NCBI GenBank assembly: GCA_944321725.1
Contig: CALUMI010000002.1
Location: 62,001 to 126,000, forward strand
DNA: 64,000 nt
DNA from: an uncultured Muribaculaceae bacterium
GTDB lineage: Bacteria > Bacteroidota > Bacteroidia > Bacteroidales > Muribaculaceae
Direction of reading: 5' to 3'
The translations under genes and the position numbers were made by a program. Under the pieces are notes generated by a model. It ran no database searches, had not been told where the DNA came from, and saw nothing but the letters and a program-made list of their open reading frames with translations. Positions 19,421 through 30,054 of this stretch are shown here, in pieces (position 1 is the first letter of the stretch; each line of letters starts with the position of its first letter).

Positions 19421-19540
19421 TATTGTTAGTGTCCCGCTAAAAATAATGGTAAGTATCCGGACTGTTGGATGCAATGAAATGCTGTGTGCTGACGATTGAA
19501 AGAACTCTTCTTGTGAAATCAAATTATAAACGTATATAAA

Positions 19541-19573
19541 AAAACAGATGCCCGTTGGAGCATCTGTTTTTAT
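19541..19573. terminator. Terminator between the LptF/G permease and glgP
   Basis: Arms 19541-19551 and 19560-19570 form an 11-bp stem that begins with an A-run and ends with a T-run, so it suits both convergent genes. The 120 bases before it hold no gene but contain a 20-base string also found near 39.8 kb. Confidence 0.82.
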
Positions 19574-19588
19574 TGATGTTTCTGAACT

Positions 19589-22144
19589 TTAGAACCATTT
19601 CATGTAGGCAAAGCTTTGGCGATGCGCAAGATTGTCGTTTTTGGGGTAAATACGGAAACCGTAATGGAACAAACCGGAAGATGTGATAAAATCTTTCAGT
19701 TGGTATGTTACGACATTGCCTTCACGGGCAACTTCCTTAAACTCAATCCTTGAATGATATTTTTGTTCGCCTTGCTCTACTGAGTAGATGACCATTTCAA
19801 CTCCTATGCTGTCGGCAAGCCCATTCGTGTCTATTTTTGCGGAAATAGTGTATTCTTTCCCGAATGTAGAACTGTTAGTCAGTTCATTTGGTATCACTGT
19901 TTCAAGAACTTTAATGCCATCCCAATGGGCTACCACATTTTCTTTCCATGCCACAAGCTCTTTTGCTTTTGCATAATCGTTCTTTTTCAGCTCTTTTGCA
20001 TATTTGCTCTCTTTAATGTAGAATCTGTCAAGATAATCATTAATCATTCTTTGCATTGTAAAGTTCGGAGCAATATAAGCAATGGAATTTTTGATGTATT
20101 GTATCCATTCCGGCGAGTAACCTTTTGAATTTTTTGCAAAATACAAAGGTATTATTTCATTTTCAAGCATAGAATAGATTGTAGCGGCATCAAGTTTATC
20201 CTGTTGCCCGTTGTCGGTGAATGTTTGCTTGTCGGTCAATGCCCAACCGGCACCTTCACGATAGCCCTCATACCACCAACCGTCGAGTACTGAGAAATTT
20301 AGCACGCCGTTCATTTCCGCTTTTTCACCCGATGTGCCCGATGCCTCAAGCGGACGGGTAGGAGTGTTCAACCATACATCAACACCGGAAACAAGACGTT
20401 TGGCCAATGTCATGTCGTAGTTTTCAAGGAATATGATTTTTCCAAGGAATTGCGGCATACGTGAAATTTCAAATATGCGTTTTATCAAGCCTTGTCCCGC
20501 ACCATCGGCAGGGTGGGCTTTTCCTGCAAATACAAATTGTACAGGGAACTTTTCGTTGTTTACAATTTTTGCAAGGCGGTCAAGATCCGTAAACAAGAGA
20601 TGCGCACGCTTATATGTCGCAAAACGGCGGGCAAAACCAATAATGAGGGCATTGGGATTTATGCTGTCGATTATCGACATTATTTTTGAGGGGTCACCTT
20701 GATTTTTCAACCATGTCTCTTTAAATGTGCGTTTCACATAATTTATGAACTTCATTTTAAGAGCCATGCGGATACTCCAAATGTCTTCTTCCTTGGCTTT
20801 TAATATTGGAGCCCATGTTTTCAAATCAGACTGATGGTCCATATATTCGAGACCGAAAGTCTTTTCATAGAACTCTTTCCATTCCGAAGCTGCCCATGTA
20901 GGCATGTGTACACCGTTTGTCACGTATGAAACGTGTGACTCTTCCGGTGCATATCCTTTCCATACGCCTTGGAACATCTTTTTGGAAACCTCACCATGCA
21001 ACCAGCTGACGCCGTTGGATTCTTGGCACGTGTTAAGAGCGAACACACTCATGCAGAACCGTTCGTTGGTATCCGGATTTTCACGACCCATATTCATCAA
21101 ATCTGACCATGATATGCCGAGTTTGGCCGGGAATTCTCCCATATATTTTCCAAACAGGCTCTCTTCAAAATAATCGTGTCCTGCCGGAACAGGAGTATGT
21201 ACGGTGTAAAGGCTTGACGCTTTTACTATCTCCAATGCCACCTCAAAACTTAGATGCTCGTTTTGCACATATTCCACAAGACGTTGGAGGTTGAGCAACG
21301 CGGCATGTCCTTCGTTGCAATGGTATAATTCTGTATTGATGCCCAAAGCGCGAAGCAGGATTATACCGCCAATGCCAAGCAGATATTCTTGTTTTATGCG
21401 ATTTTCCCAATCGCCGCCATATAATTGATGTGTTATCGGCTTATCGAATTCCGAGTTTAAATTATTGTCTGTGTCAAGCAGGTAAAGTTTGATTCTTCCG
21501 ACATTTACTTGCCAAACATTGCAATAAATATTGCGGCCAGGATACGGTACGGCAAGCACCATTGGCTGCCCGTCGGCATTCAGCACCGGCTCAACAGGAA
21601 TTTGGTTGAAGTTCTGCGGAACATATTCGGCGATTTGCTGACCGTCCATTGTCAAGGACTGGTTAAAATATCCATAGCGGTACAGGAAACCAACAGCAGT
21701 CATATTGACACAAGAGTCGGATGCCTCTTTGATGTAGTCGCCGGCAAGAATTCCAAGTCCTCCCGAATAAATTTTCAAAGCGTTGCAGAGGCCGTATTCC
21801 ATGCTGAAATAAGATATTGAAGGAAGGTCTTTGCGCAGAGGCTTTTTCATATAATCTTTGAACGTCTTGTAAACGTATTTGATTCTATTTACCATAGAAT
21901 CGTCGTTCATTATTTCTTTGCAACGTTCAAAAGTCAATTTTTGCAGTAATAAAACAGGATTTTCTCCGGTTGACCGCCACAAATCAGGATCAAGATCATG
22001 AAAAAGTGTTTTAGCTTCGCTATTCCATGACCACCATACATTGTGCGACAATTCGTCAAGACATTTTAATTTGGCAGGCAACTCTGTATGGATTGTGAGA
22101 TCTCTCCATACAGGAGCATTTGTGCTACTTACTTGTAATTTCAT
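19589..22144 (-). CDS. glgP: Alpha-glucan (glycogen) phosphorylase, GT35
   Basis: Releases glucose 1-phosphate from glycogen using PLP. The 851-residue protein starts with the DUF3417-type N-terminal region ([14 protein letters not shown]) of the short bacterial and archaeal alpha-glucan phosphorylases. It carries the PLP-binding Lys608 in a [11 protein letters not shown] motif. Conserved stretches HCNEGHAA and TNGVHMPTW also fit. A C-terminal extension (last 100 residues or so) looks beta-rich. It follows glycogen synthase by 38 bases, so synthesis and breakdown enzymes share one message. Glucose 1-phosphate could then pass to the phosphohexomutase encoded at 5.5-7.2 kb. Confidence 0.93.
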   Translation of the reverse strand: MKLQVSSTNAPVWRDLTIHTELPAKLKCLDELSHNVWWSWNSEAKTLFHDLDPDLWRSTGENPVLLLQKLTFERCKEIMNDDSMVNRIKYVYKTFKDYMKKPLRKDLPSISYFSMEYGLCNALKIYSGGLGILAGDYIKEASDSCVNMTAVGFLYRYGYFNQSLTMDGQQIAEYVPQNFNQIPVEPVLNADGQPMVLAVPYPGRNIYCNVWQVNVGRIKLYLLDTDNNLNSEFDKPITHQLYGGDWENRIKQEYLLGIGGIILLRALGINTELYHCNEGHAALLNLQRLVEYVQNEHLSFEVALEIVKASSLYTVHTPVPAGHDYFEESLFGKYMGEFPAKLGISWSDLMNMGRENPDTNERFCMSVFALNTCQESNGVSWLHGEVSKKMFQGVWKGYAPEESHVSYVTNGVHMPTWAASEWKEFYEKTFGLEYMDHQSDLKTWAPILKAKEEDIWSIRMALKMKFINYVKRTFKETWLKNQGDPSKIMSIIDSINPNALIIGFARRFATYKRAHLLFTDLDRLAKIVNNEKFPVQFVFAGKAHPADGAGQGLIKRIFEISRMPQFLGKIIFLENYDMTLAKRLVSGVDVWLNTPTRPLEASGTSGEKAEMNGVLNFSVLDGWWYEGYREGAGWALTDKQTFTDNGQQDKLDAATIYSMLENEIIPLYFAKNSKGYSPEWIQYIKNSIAYIAPNFTMQRMINDYLDRFYIKESKYAKELKKNDYAKAKELVAWKENVVAHWDGIKVLETVIPNELTNSSTFGKEYTISAKIDTNGLADSIGVEMVIYSVEQGEQKYHSRIEFKEVAREGNVVTYQLKDFITSSGLFHYGFRIYPKNDNLAHRQSFAYMKWF

Positions 22145-22182
22145 AATTTTGTTATTAAAAATGGCGTTAGCCTGTTGATATT

Positions 22183-23844
22183 CTAATTAGTTAATTTGTT
22201 GATTGCTATAGCGTATGCTTTGTCGTAATAAATTATAAATTCATTCCAATCGGCTTTTTTTGAGGTGCTGATGGCAGTTTTGCTAAGCTGTTTCAATTTT
22301 GCCGGTTTTAACTGCATCAATTCATATAGAATTGTGGAGATGTCCATGACGGCACTATAATAATTGGAGTCAGTACGCTTTATGACTTTTACGCCTGTTG
22401 TTTCCATGTCATTGCCAAATGTTTCAAGAACCCATTGGCCAAATCCTGACAAATTTGTGGTGATGGTGGGCACTCCAAACGCAATTCCCTCGTGTGGGGT
22501 ATATCCCCACGGCTCATAGTAGGAGGCAAATACAGCCGCATCCATGCCAATGAGCAGTTCGTAGTAAGTTTTGTCGAATATTCCGTCATCACCATTTAAG
22601 TAGCATGGGACATAGATAATATTCACCTTGTCAAAACTTGCATTGTGCATACCAAGATACTGTATGCGGTTATAAATTGTATCTTGTGAGTAGTTGTGCA
22701 AAGTATGTGTTATAACCGGATCTTCAAGATTTGATGCCGTGTTTTTGTTTTTATCATTCAAAACTGCTTGCAAATCTTTACGCGGACCGGCAGACCATGC
22801 CGGAACTAACACAAACGCTATTGCCGATTTTTCGATTTTGCCGGGATTGCCGTTCCGCAAATGATTTACGGCATCCAAATAAACATCCAAACCTTTGTTG
22901 CGGAATTCGTTGCGTCCGGATGTCAGAAACATGAAAGTGTCATCTGAAAACCGTTTGCCTGTCAATGCCGAAGCAACTTTTAACAATGACGTGCGGGCGT
23001 TTTTTCTTGCGATATCGAAATTTTTGGCTTTTGGCACAAATGCCAATTCAAATCCGTTAGGAGTGACAATGTCCGGACGTTTATCCAATAATTGCTCACA
23101 TTCTCTTGCCGTGATTTCACTGACGGTGGTAAAGCAATCGGCATTATGAGCGGCAGCTTTTTCCAAAGAATGTTTTGACTGCATGTTTAATTCAGCTGCC
23201 ATTTGGTCGCCGTTATATCCTTTAAAATAATCGTACAACGGTTTATTATTTCCACAAATGCTTCTCCCGATGCTTGTTGCGTGGGTGGTAAATACTGTGG
23301 CTATTCTTGGCGAGTGCAATTTCAGATACAGTAATCCCATGCCTGTTGTCCATTCATCGAAATGTGCTACTACCTTGTCATTCCTTTTTGCCAAATGAGC
23401 CGCGCAACTGTCTATCACCATAGCGGCAGCCACGCCAAATGTGCATCCTTCATCATAATCTCCATAAGCATGTAAGGAATCAACTTTAAAGTTTTCCCAC
23501 ATTTCAGTATAAATGCTGTTCTTTATGGAATAAATGGATTCAAATTTGACAAGAATCGCAATCGGATTGCCCGGTATGTCCCAATGGCCTACACGTACTG
23601 TAATCCCATTAGGAAGCTTGTTTGTGTTTACCCATTCCTTTAAGACGGAATTTGATTCTTTGAAAAAAGGTGACGGATTTTCTTCAGTCCATATATCCGG
23701 ACCTATAAATATAAGTTTGTTGCCTAATTGCTTGCCAAGTACTTTGGCTTTGGTTGAAAGGACGGTATAGATTCCGCCAACTTTGTTACAAACTTCCCAA
23801 CTTGTTTCAAATAAAATGTTGGGACTTATTATATTATCAGACAT
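22183..23844 (-). CDS. Glycogen synthase, GT3 family (eukaryote-type)
   Basis: Adds glucose to glycogen. Unlike most bacterial GlgA enzymes (GT5), this 553-residue protein is of the GT3 family known from fungi and animals. The N-terminus [22 protein letters not shown] is diagnostic, and the acceptor/donor region [11 protein letters not shown] is present. It lacks the long regulatory tails of eukaryotic enzymes. The sugar-nucleotide donor (UDP- or ADP-glucose) cannot be told from sequence. A -7 element TACCTTTG lies on the minus strand at 23879-23886, about 35 bases before the start, without a clear -33. It heads a two-gene unit with glgP. Confidence 0.92.
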   Translation of the reverse strand: MSDNIISPNILFETSWEVCNKVGGIYTVLSTKAKVLGKQLGNKLIFIGPDIWTEENPSPFFKESNSVLKEWVNTNKLPNGITVRVGHWDIPGNPIAILVKFESIYSIKNSIYTEMWENFKVDSLHAYGDYDEGCTFGVAAAMVIDSCAAHLAKRNDKVVAHFDEWTTGMGLLYLKLHSPRIATVFTTHATSIGRSICGNNKPLYDYFKGYNGDQMAAELNMQSKHSLEKAAAHNADCFTTVSEITARECEQLLDKRPDIVTPNGFELAFVPKAKNFDIARKNARTSLLKVASALTGKRFSDDTFMFLTSGRNEFRNKGLDVYLDAVNHLRNGNPGKIEKSAIAFVLVPAWSAGPRKDLQAVLNDKNKNTASNLEDPVITHTLHNYSQDTIYNRIQYLGMHNASFDKVNIIYVPCYLNGDDGIFDKTYYELLIGMDAAVFASYYEPWGYTPHEGIAFGVPTITTNLSGFGQWVLETFGNDMETTGVKVIKRTDSNYYSAVMDISTILYELMQLKPAKLKQLSKTAISTSKKADWNEFIIYYDKAYAIAINKLTN

Positions 23845-23913
23845 ATAATATCTTAAATAATAACACTAAATTAGGTTGCAAAGGTATAACTATTTTTTTG
23901 AAAATCCTAATAT

Positions 23914-23973
23914 AATAAAATTCCGGTTGTCGGTCTTTTTATGATTGAAAGCTTTGACAACCGGGATTTTATT
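23914..23973 (-). terminator. Terminator hairpin after the sugar-type MFS gene
   Basis: An 18-base arm (23914-23931) pairs with 23956-23973 with one mismatch. On the minus strand the hairpin follows the MFS stop directly and runs into a T-rich tract. It separates the MFS gene from glycogen synthase, which has its own -7 element further down. Confidence 0.72.
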
Positions 23974-23975
23974 GG

Positions 23976-25322
23976 TTATTTCTTTTCTTTAATAATTAGC
24001 ACGCAACAAGCTCCAATGAACAGAAGTATTCCGGCAAGTACAAGCATATTCACCTCAGGAGCGACACATCCTTCCGGTGTGAACAGCGATAGAATTGTGC
24101 CGCCCAATGCTGCCGCTACAATCTGTGGAACGCAAATCGTTCCGTTGAACAGTCCAAGATAAGTTCCCATGTGTCCGCCCGACAGAGCATTTGTAAGAAT
24201 GGTAAAAGGCAATGCGAGCATTGCTGCCCATGCGCAGCCTATCAGGAGGAACGAAAGGAACAATGTGTACGGATTATGGACAAAATATATTGAAACAAAT
24301 CCTATTCCGCCTAATACAAGACTTACTATGTAGGCAAGTTTCCTGTTTTTGAAGAATGGTATGGCCATTGCCCAAAGCACAGAGCCTATCGCTTGAACCG
24401 CAAACACAACACCGACCCAGTTCGCTGCATCTTGATATTGTGTTGACTTTGTGTCAAGCACGATTTTGCCGGCATTCTCGATAATTGGCGTATCGAACAC
24501 GTTTAATGCTATTGACCCGTTGGTGTATGTCCACATAAACATAAATGCGGCCCAACAGAAAAACTGCACCAATCCCACGGTCCAAAAAGCTGACGGCGCT
24601 TTTATCAGCAATTTGAACACGTTGGTTTTCTCATTTTTTTCTTCAACTGTTATGCCGTGATATTCAGCATATTCTTCCGGTGGCCATTCTTTTACTTTTA
24701 CGCTTGTATAGATGACGCATAGTATGAGAATGGCTGCGCCTATGTAGAATGAAAATATGACAGAGTCAGGAATAACACCTTCCGGAGCTGTGTTTTTTAT
24801 GCCTATCCATGCAAGGACAAACGGGAATACATATCCAACAAGACTTCCGGCATTACATAAGAAACTTTGAATGGAATAGGCGAGTCCTTTTTGCTTTTCA
24901 TTGACCATGTCGCCGACCAACATTTTAAATGGCTGCATGGCCATGTTTATGGATGTGTCGAGGAACATTAAGGCAATCAATCCGAAAATCATTGCGGCGC
25001 TTATGCTCATTCCAAAACTGCCGGCATTCGGCAACAGGCACATTACTAAAATGGCTATCAACGCGCCAATAAACAGATAGGGGATACGCCGCCCGAAACG
25101 GCACCATGTCTTATCGCTTGCCACGCCTACAATAGGCTGAACGATTATTCCCATTAAAGGTGGAAGAATCCAAAAGTAACTAAGGTCGTGCGGATCAGCT
25201 CCGAGTGTAGAAAATATACGGCTGATGTTTGCGCTTTGCAGAGCGTAGGCTATTTGTACACCAAAAAAACCGAAGCTAAGATTCCATAGTTTCCAAAAAC
25301 TTAAATTTGGTTTAGCTTTCAT
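23976..25322 (-). CDS. MFS sugar transporter of the GPH/SLC45-like group
   Basis: A 448-residue inner-membrane transporter with about 12 helices. The N-terminus (FWKLWNLSFGFFGVQIAYALQ) and the loop DKTWCRFGRRIPY between helices two and three are characteristic of the sucrose/maltose-type SLC45 and GPH carriers. Its position before glycogen synthase and phosphorylase suggests an alpha-glucoside such as maltose or a maltodextrin as substrate; that is inference from context. A terminator and a separate -7 element indicate independent transcription. Its own -7 element TATCTTTG is at 25397-25404 on the minus strand. Confidence 0.85.
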   Translation of the reverse strand: MKAKPNLSFWKLWNLSFGFFGVQIAYALQSANISRIFSTLGADPHDLSYFWILPPLMGIIVQPIVGVASDKTWCRFGRRIPYLFIGALIAILVMCLLPNAGSFGMSISAAMIFGLIALMFLDTSINMAMQPFKMLVGDMVNEKQKGLAYSIQSFLCNAGSLVGYVFPFVLAWIGIKNTAPEGVIPDSVIFSFYIGAAILILCVIYTSVKVKEWPPEEYAEYHGITVEEKNEKTNVFKLLIKAPSAFWTVGLVQFFCWAAFMFMWTYTNGSIALNVFDTPIIENAGKIVLDTKSTQYQDAANWVGVVFAVQAIGSVLWAMAIPFFKNRKLAYIVSLVLGGIGFVSIYFVHNPYTLFLSFLLIGCAWAAMLALPFTILTNALSGGHMGTYLGLFNGTICVPQIVAAALGGTILSLFTPEGCVAPEVNMLVLAGILLFIGACCVLIIKEKK

Positions 25323-25492
25323 GCTTATTAAATTTTAATTTTAATACAACAATAAATAAGTGATGGACGCGAATGCGCCTGTTAATAATTTAGGTGCAAA
25401 GATAGTCTTTTCTTATATTAAGAAATAGAGCGACTCTTAATTTTATGTTTTTTTATATTTGTAGTCAAAAATTATGAGGCTGGCATCTCTTA

Positions 25493-25524
25493 TTTGATTA
25501 TAAGGCTATATTATCGTACCTTTG
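25493..25524 (+). promoter_or_regulatory. Bacteroidota-type promoter for the YeiH gene
   Basis: TTTG (25493-25496), 20 bases, TACCTTTG (25517-25524). The start codon follows 18 bases later. Confidence 0.78.
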
Positions 25525-25542
25525 CGGTCTAATTAAAGTTTT

Positions 25543-26604
25543 ATGTTTGAAAAAGGAACACGTGGCAACACACTGCATGGCATTCTATTAATTGCTTTAT
25601 TTTCTTTTGCGGCATTTTATATTTCGGAAATCCCGTTTGTGAAAAAGATGTCTTTCAGTCCGCTTATTGTTGGTATAATACTTGGTATGCTGTATGCCAA
25701 TAGTTTGAGAAACAAATTGCCTGAAACATGGGTGCCGGGCATTAAGTTCTGTACGAAGCAGATTCTGCGTACAGGAATTGTGCTCTATGGTTTTCGTCTG
25801 ACGTTAACCCAAGTGGCTGAAGTGGGTTTGTCGGCTGTTGTGATAGATTCGATTATAGTGGCCGGCACAATCTTTTTAGGCGTATTTTTGGGCAGATTGC
25901 TGAAGATGGACAAGGACACATCTCTGATGACAGCTATAGGCAGCTCTATCTGTGGAGCCGCGGCTGTTTTGGGGGCCGAGCCTGTTGTTAAATGTGAAAG
26001 CCATAAGACGGCTATCGCAGTTTCTACAGTTGTCATTTTCGGAACCATTTCAATGTTTCTTTATCCAATAATGTACAGGGCAGGGCTGCTTGACGGATTA
26101 AACGACACAGAAGTGGCGATATACACAGGAAGTACGTTGCACGAAGTGGCGCATGTGGCCGGTGCCGGGAATGCTATGGATCCGACAGATACGCTTGGCA
26201 TAGCAGGAACGGCAACGATAACCAAGATGATACGTGTAATGATGCTGGCTCCTGTATTGGTCATTATGGGATTGGTTTTGTCAGGACGCGGCGGTGACAA
26301 TGAAAAAAGAAAAATCACCATACCATGGTTTGCGTTCGCTTTTATCGGAATCATTTGTGTCAATTCGTTGCTGCAATATCTGTTTGGTGTGGAGAGTGTA
26401 AAAGATATTCCTTTTAATGGCGCGATAGAATATATCGATACGTTTATGCTTACAATGGCTATGACGGCGTTAGGAACAGATACAAGCATCGATAAGTTTA
26501 AAAAAGCCGGGGCAAAACCTTTTATATTGGCTCTATTGCTATATGTGTGGCTTGTTGTCGGAGGTTATTTGCTTGTAAAGTATTTGGTGCCCGCATTGAG
26601 TTGA
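25543..26604 (+). CDS. YeiH family putative sulfate/sulfite exporter (UPF0324)
   Basis: A 353-residue integral membrane protein with about 10 helices. It carries the UPF0324/YeiH hallmarks: GIILGMLYAN near the N-terminus, the Gly/Ala-rich SSICGAAAVLGAEP loop, and STLHEVAHVAGAGNAM with conserved His residues. Family members are annotated as putative sulfate exporters, on limited evidence. No sulfur-metabolism gene is adjacent. The helicase gene begins 19 bases after the stop, possibly on the same transcript. Confidence 0.88.
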   Translation: MFEKGTRGNTLHGILLIALFSFAAFYISEIPFVKKMSFSPLIVGIILGMLYANSLRNKLPETWVPGIKFCTKQILRTGIVLYGFRLTLTQVAEVGLSAVVIDSIIVAGTIFLGVFLGRLLKMDKDTSLMTAIGSSICGAAAVLGAEPVVKCESHKTAIAVSTVVIFGTISMFLYPIMYRAGLLDGLNDTEVAIYTGSTLHEVAHVAGAGNAMDPTDTLGIAGTATITKMIRVMMLAPVLVIMGLVLSGRGGDNEKRKITIPWFAFAFIGIICVNSLLQYLFGVESVKDIPFNGAIEYIDTFMLTMAMTALGTDTSIDKFKKAGAKPFILALLLYVWLVVGGYLLVKYLVPALS

Positions 26605-26623
26605 TGAAAAACAAAGACGAAGA

Positions 26624-28906
26624 TTGGAAACTTATTTACAACAACTTAACAGACAGCAATATGAGGCTGTCGTTTACGATGAGGGTCCTTCTCTTGTAAT
26701 TGCCGGAGCAGGCTCTGGTAAAACTCGTGTTCTGACCAATAAGATAATGTATCTGGTAAATCACGGATATGACCCGCGTCGCATTATAGCTCTTACTTTT
26801 ACCAATAAAGCGGCTAATGAAATGCGTGAGCGCATTGCCTCTTTGTTTGGCTCGCAAGAAGCAGCCAAATTATGGATGGGCACGTTCCATTCAATGTTTC
26901 TGAAAATATTACGTTTTAACACTGAAAAAATAGGTTTTCGTCCGGATTTGACCATATATGATACGGCGGATACAAAATCTCTCTTGAGGACAATAATAAA
27001 GGAGTGGGAATTAGACGATAAAAAGTATACGGTGAATGCCATCGCATCAGTTGTGTCTGCCGCAAAAAATTCATTGATTTCTCCTGTCGATTATGCCAAT
27101 GATGAGCATCTTGTGAAGCGTGATATATATAAGGAGCGTCCGAGAGTGGCCGACATCTATGCGGAATATTGCAAGCGTTGCAGGAGATCGAATGCCATGG
27201 ATTTTGATGATATTCTTTATTATACCAATTATTTGTTTCGGGACAATGAGGATGTGTTGCGTAAGTATCAGGATTTTTTTGAATACATACTTGTTGATGA
27301 GTATCAAGACACTAACTTTGCGCAACATGCCATTATCAGGCAATTAGCTTCCGCCAAAATGAAATTGTGTGTAGTGGGGGATGATGCCCAAAGTATTTAT
27401 TCGTTCAGAGGGGCCAATATAAAAAACATATTGACTCTCAATAGGCAATTTCCGGCTCTGAAAGTATTTAAATTGGAGCAAAATTACAGATCCACACAAA
27501 CAATATTGAATGCCGCCAACAGCTTGATTGAAAAAAACACGCAACAAATTCCAAAACGGATTTTCTCAACAAATCCAAAAGGAGAGAGGATACCTGTGAT
27601 AGAAGCGTATTCCGACTTTGAGGAAAGTTATATAGTCGCAAATAAAATTTCAGAAATGAGAATGTTGCAAAATTGCAATTATAGTGATTTTGCCATATTA
27701 TACAGGACAAATGCGCAGTCGCGTGTCTTTGAGGAAAATCTTCGCAAACGCAATATCCCTTATCGTATTTATGGTGGGCTTTCTTTCTATCAAAGGAAAG
27801 AGGTGAAAGATGCAATATGTTATTTTCGCATGACTGTAAATCCTGACGATGATGAGGCGTTGTGCAGGATAATTAACTATCCGGCAAGAGGAATAGGCGA
27901 TAGAACGATTGCAAAATTGCGTATGGCTGCCGCGGAAAGCAATGTAAGTATTTGGGCTGTACTCAATGATTTGTCTTCTTATGATGTGAAATTAAATGCC
28001 GGTACGATAAAAAAGTTGGAGTCATTCAGGATTTTGATGGCCGATTGTATTAATTTTGGCCAAAACTCTGATGCTATGGCTCTTGCCGAGCATGTTTATT
28101 CAAAATCGGAATTGGTTACTTCTCTTTATTCTGATTCGACACCTGAAAACATAAGCCGTATGGAGAATTTAAACGAGTTGCTGAATGCTGTGCAGCAGTT
28201 CGTTAAAGACAATGAAGAGGCCGGAAATGCGCGCACGCGCATGTCGGATTTCCTTTCTGTGGCGTCATTGGCCACAGATCAGGATAATGATGAGGATGAC
28301 AGCCCTAAAGTCACGTTGATGACCGTTCATGCTGCTAAAGGATTGGAATATAAAAATGTGTTTATAGTTGGTGTTGAAGACGAATTATTTCCATCTTTGA
28401 GAAGTAATGATAATATTCAGGAGATTGAAGAAGAGCGCAGATTGCTTTATGTGGCCATAACAAGAGCAAAGGAGCATTGTGTGATGACTTATGCCACTTC
28501 CCGATATAGAAACGGACAGACTCATCCTTGTTCGATAAGCAGATTTATTTATGATATTGATCCGGCATTTCTTAATATATCAGGTTCTTATAGAAAAGTT
28601 AACAAAGGGGGTGAAAGACGACAACTGTTTGAATTTCATAATTCACGGGATAATTCTTTACAGGATAAAATCTCCATGCGTTCTTTTGTGCCGGTAAAAC
28701 ATGCTTCTGATGCTGATGTAAAAGAATCAGACAATATAAACTCGTCGTTGTGTGTGGGGATGCGTGTTGAGCATTCACGTTTTGGTGTCGGAGATGTCTT
28801 AAACCTAGAGGAGGCCGGAAGCGAAACAAAAGTAACGATAAATTTTGGTAATGTTGGCACAAAAGTATTGCTTACAAAATTTGCGAAACTGAGAATAATT
28901 AAATAG
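26624..28906 (+). CDS. UvrD/PcrA-type superfamily 1 DNA helicase (TTG start)
   Basis: ATP-dependent 3'-5' DNA helicase of the UvrD/PcrA/Rep group, acting in repair and replication restart. Walker A GAGSGKT is at 28-34, followed by LTFTNKAANEMRERI (motif Ia), VDEYQDTN (motif II), and VTLMTVHAAKGLEYKNVF and ITRAKE (motifs V-VI). The 760-residue length is typical. No ATG or GTG exists in frame between the upstream stop at 26597 and TTG 26624, and the first in-frame Met is well past Walker A, so TTG is the start. The C-terminal 45 residues form the Tudor-like domain of PcrA (GMRVEHSRFGVGDVL). Confidence 0.93.
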   Translation: METYLQQLNRQQYEAVVYDEGPSLVIAGAGSGKTRVLTNKIMYLVNHGYDPRRIIALTFTNKAANEMRERIASLFGSQEAAKLWMGTFHSMFLKILRFNTEKIGFRPDLTIYDTADTKSLLRTIIKEWELDDKKYTVNAIASVVSAAKNSLISPVDYANDEHLVKRDIYKERPRVADIYAEYCKRCRRSNAMDFDDILYYTNYLFRDNEDVLRKYQDFFEYILVDEYQDTNFAQHAIIRQLASAKMKLCVVGDDAQSIYSFRGANIKNILTLNRQFPALKVFKLEQNYRSTQTILNAANSLIEKNTQQIPKRIFSTNPKGERIPVIEAYSDFEESYIVANKISEMRMLQNCNYSDFAILYRTNAQSRVFEENLRKRNIPYRIYGGLSFYQRKEVKDAICYFRMTVNPDDDEALCRIINYPARGIGDRTIAKLRMAAAESNVSIWAVLNDLSSYDVKLNAGTIKKLESFRILMADCINFGQNSDAMALAEHVYSKSELVTSLYSDSTPENISRMENLNELLNAVQQFVKDNEEAGNARTRMSDFLSVASLATDQDNDEDDSPKVTLMTVHAAKGLEYKNVFIVGVEDELFPSLRSNDNIQEIEEERRLLYVAITRAKEHCVMTYATSRYRNGQTHPCSISRFIYDIDPAFLNISGSYRKVNKGGERRQLFEFHNSRDNSLQDKISMRSFVPVKHASDADVKESDNINSSLCVGMRVEHSRFGVGDVLNLEEAGSETKVTINFGNVGTKVLLTKFAKLRIIK

Positions 28907-28908
28907 CA

Positions 28909-30051
28909 ATGGAAATAAAAACGCCTTATTATATTGTATATGAAGATAAATTGCGCAAGAATTTATCGCTGATAAAAAGTGTGGAGGAAAGAGCTGACGT
29001 CAAAATAATAATGGCATTTAAGGCAAATGCTTTGTGGAAGACGTTTGGAATTATTTCTGAATATTGTAAATCGTCTACGGCAAGTTCGCTGAATGAGATG
29101 TATCTTTCTCTTGAGGAATTGGGAAATGATGTACATGCTTATTGTCCTGTATATACTGATGAAACAATCAGGTGTTTCATTGAAGGATGCACGCATATCA
29201 CATTTAACTCAATTGCCCAATTTTTGAGATTTAAGCCATTGGTCGACGCATATAATAAAGATGGCAAAAAAACAGTGAGCTGCGGTATAAGAATCAATCC
29301 GGAGTGTTCGGTAATAGAAACTGACATATATAATCCGTGTATGCCGGGGTCACGTTTCGGTGTAACAGAGGGAGAGCTTGAGGCAGGATTGCCGGAGGGT
29401 GTTGAGGGTTTGCACTTTCACGCACTGTGCGAGTCTGACTCACACGATTTGGAGAAAGTTCTTTCGGCTGTGGAAAAAAAGTTTGGGAGATTTCTTCCTC
29501 AATTAAAATGGCTAAATATGGGAGGCGGTCATCTAATGACACGTAAAGACTACGACGTCGAACATCTTATTGAATTGCTTAAGAGGTTTAATGCCAAATA
29601 CCCTGATTTAACGATTATTCTTGAGCCGGGAAGCGCATTTACATGGCAGACAGGAAATCTTGTGACAACTGTTCTTGATATTGTCGAACATAATGGAATA
29701 AAGACTGCCATAATAGATGCGTCTTTTGCCTGCCACATGCCGGATTGCTTGGAAATGCCATACAAGCCGAAAATCACGTCAGCGTTACAGGATGTGGATT
29801 TGTCGAAACCTACTTACCGCATAGGCGGTAATTCTTGTCTTAGCGGGGATTTTATCGGGAATTGGAGTTTTGACAAGGAATTAAAGCCGGGCGATATATT
29901 GGTTTTTGAAGATATGAATCACTATACTACAGTTAAGACAAATATGTTTAACGGCATACAGCATCCCTCCATTTGGTTGCAACACTCTACCGGAGAATTG
30001 GAGAAACTGCGAGAATATACATATTCAGATTATAAAACCAGAATGGATTGA
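28909..30051 (+). CDS. nspC: Carboxynorspermidine/carboxyspermidine decarboxylase
   Basis: PLP enzyme making the final step to spermidine or norspermidine in the alternative carboxy-polyamine pathway, which replaces SAM-dependent aminopropyl transfer in many gut Bacteroidota. The 380-residue protein is an alanine-racemase-fold decarboxylase. Lys38 in MAFKANALWK binds PLP. The C-terminal domain holds FEDMNHYTTVKTNMFNG, and the region around GLHFHALCESD shapes the active site. It begins two bases after the helicase stop and is followed at three bases by the ATP-grasp-like gene. The partner dehydrogenase gene is not in the window. Confidence 0.92.
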   Translation: MEIKTPYYIVYEDKLRKNLSLIKSVEERADVKIIMAFKANALWKTFGIISEYCKSSTASSLNEMYLSLEELGNDVHAYCPVYTDETIRCFIEGCTHITFNSIAQFLRFKPLVDAYNKDGKKTVSCGIRINPECSVIETDIYNPCMPGSRFGVTEGELEAGLPEGVEGLHFHALCESDSHDLEKVLSAVEKKFGRFLPQLKWLNMGGGHLMTRKDYDVEHLIELLKRFNAKYPDLTIILEPGSAFTWQTGNLVTTVLDIVEHNGIKTAIIDASFACHMPDCLEMPYKPKITSALQDVDLSKPTYRIGGNSCLSGDFIGNWSFDKELKPGDILVFEDMNHYTTVKTNMFNGIQHPSIWLQHSTGELEKLREYTYSDYKTRMD

Positions 30052-30054
30052 TGA

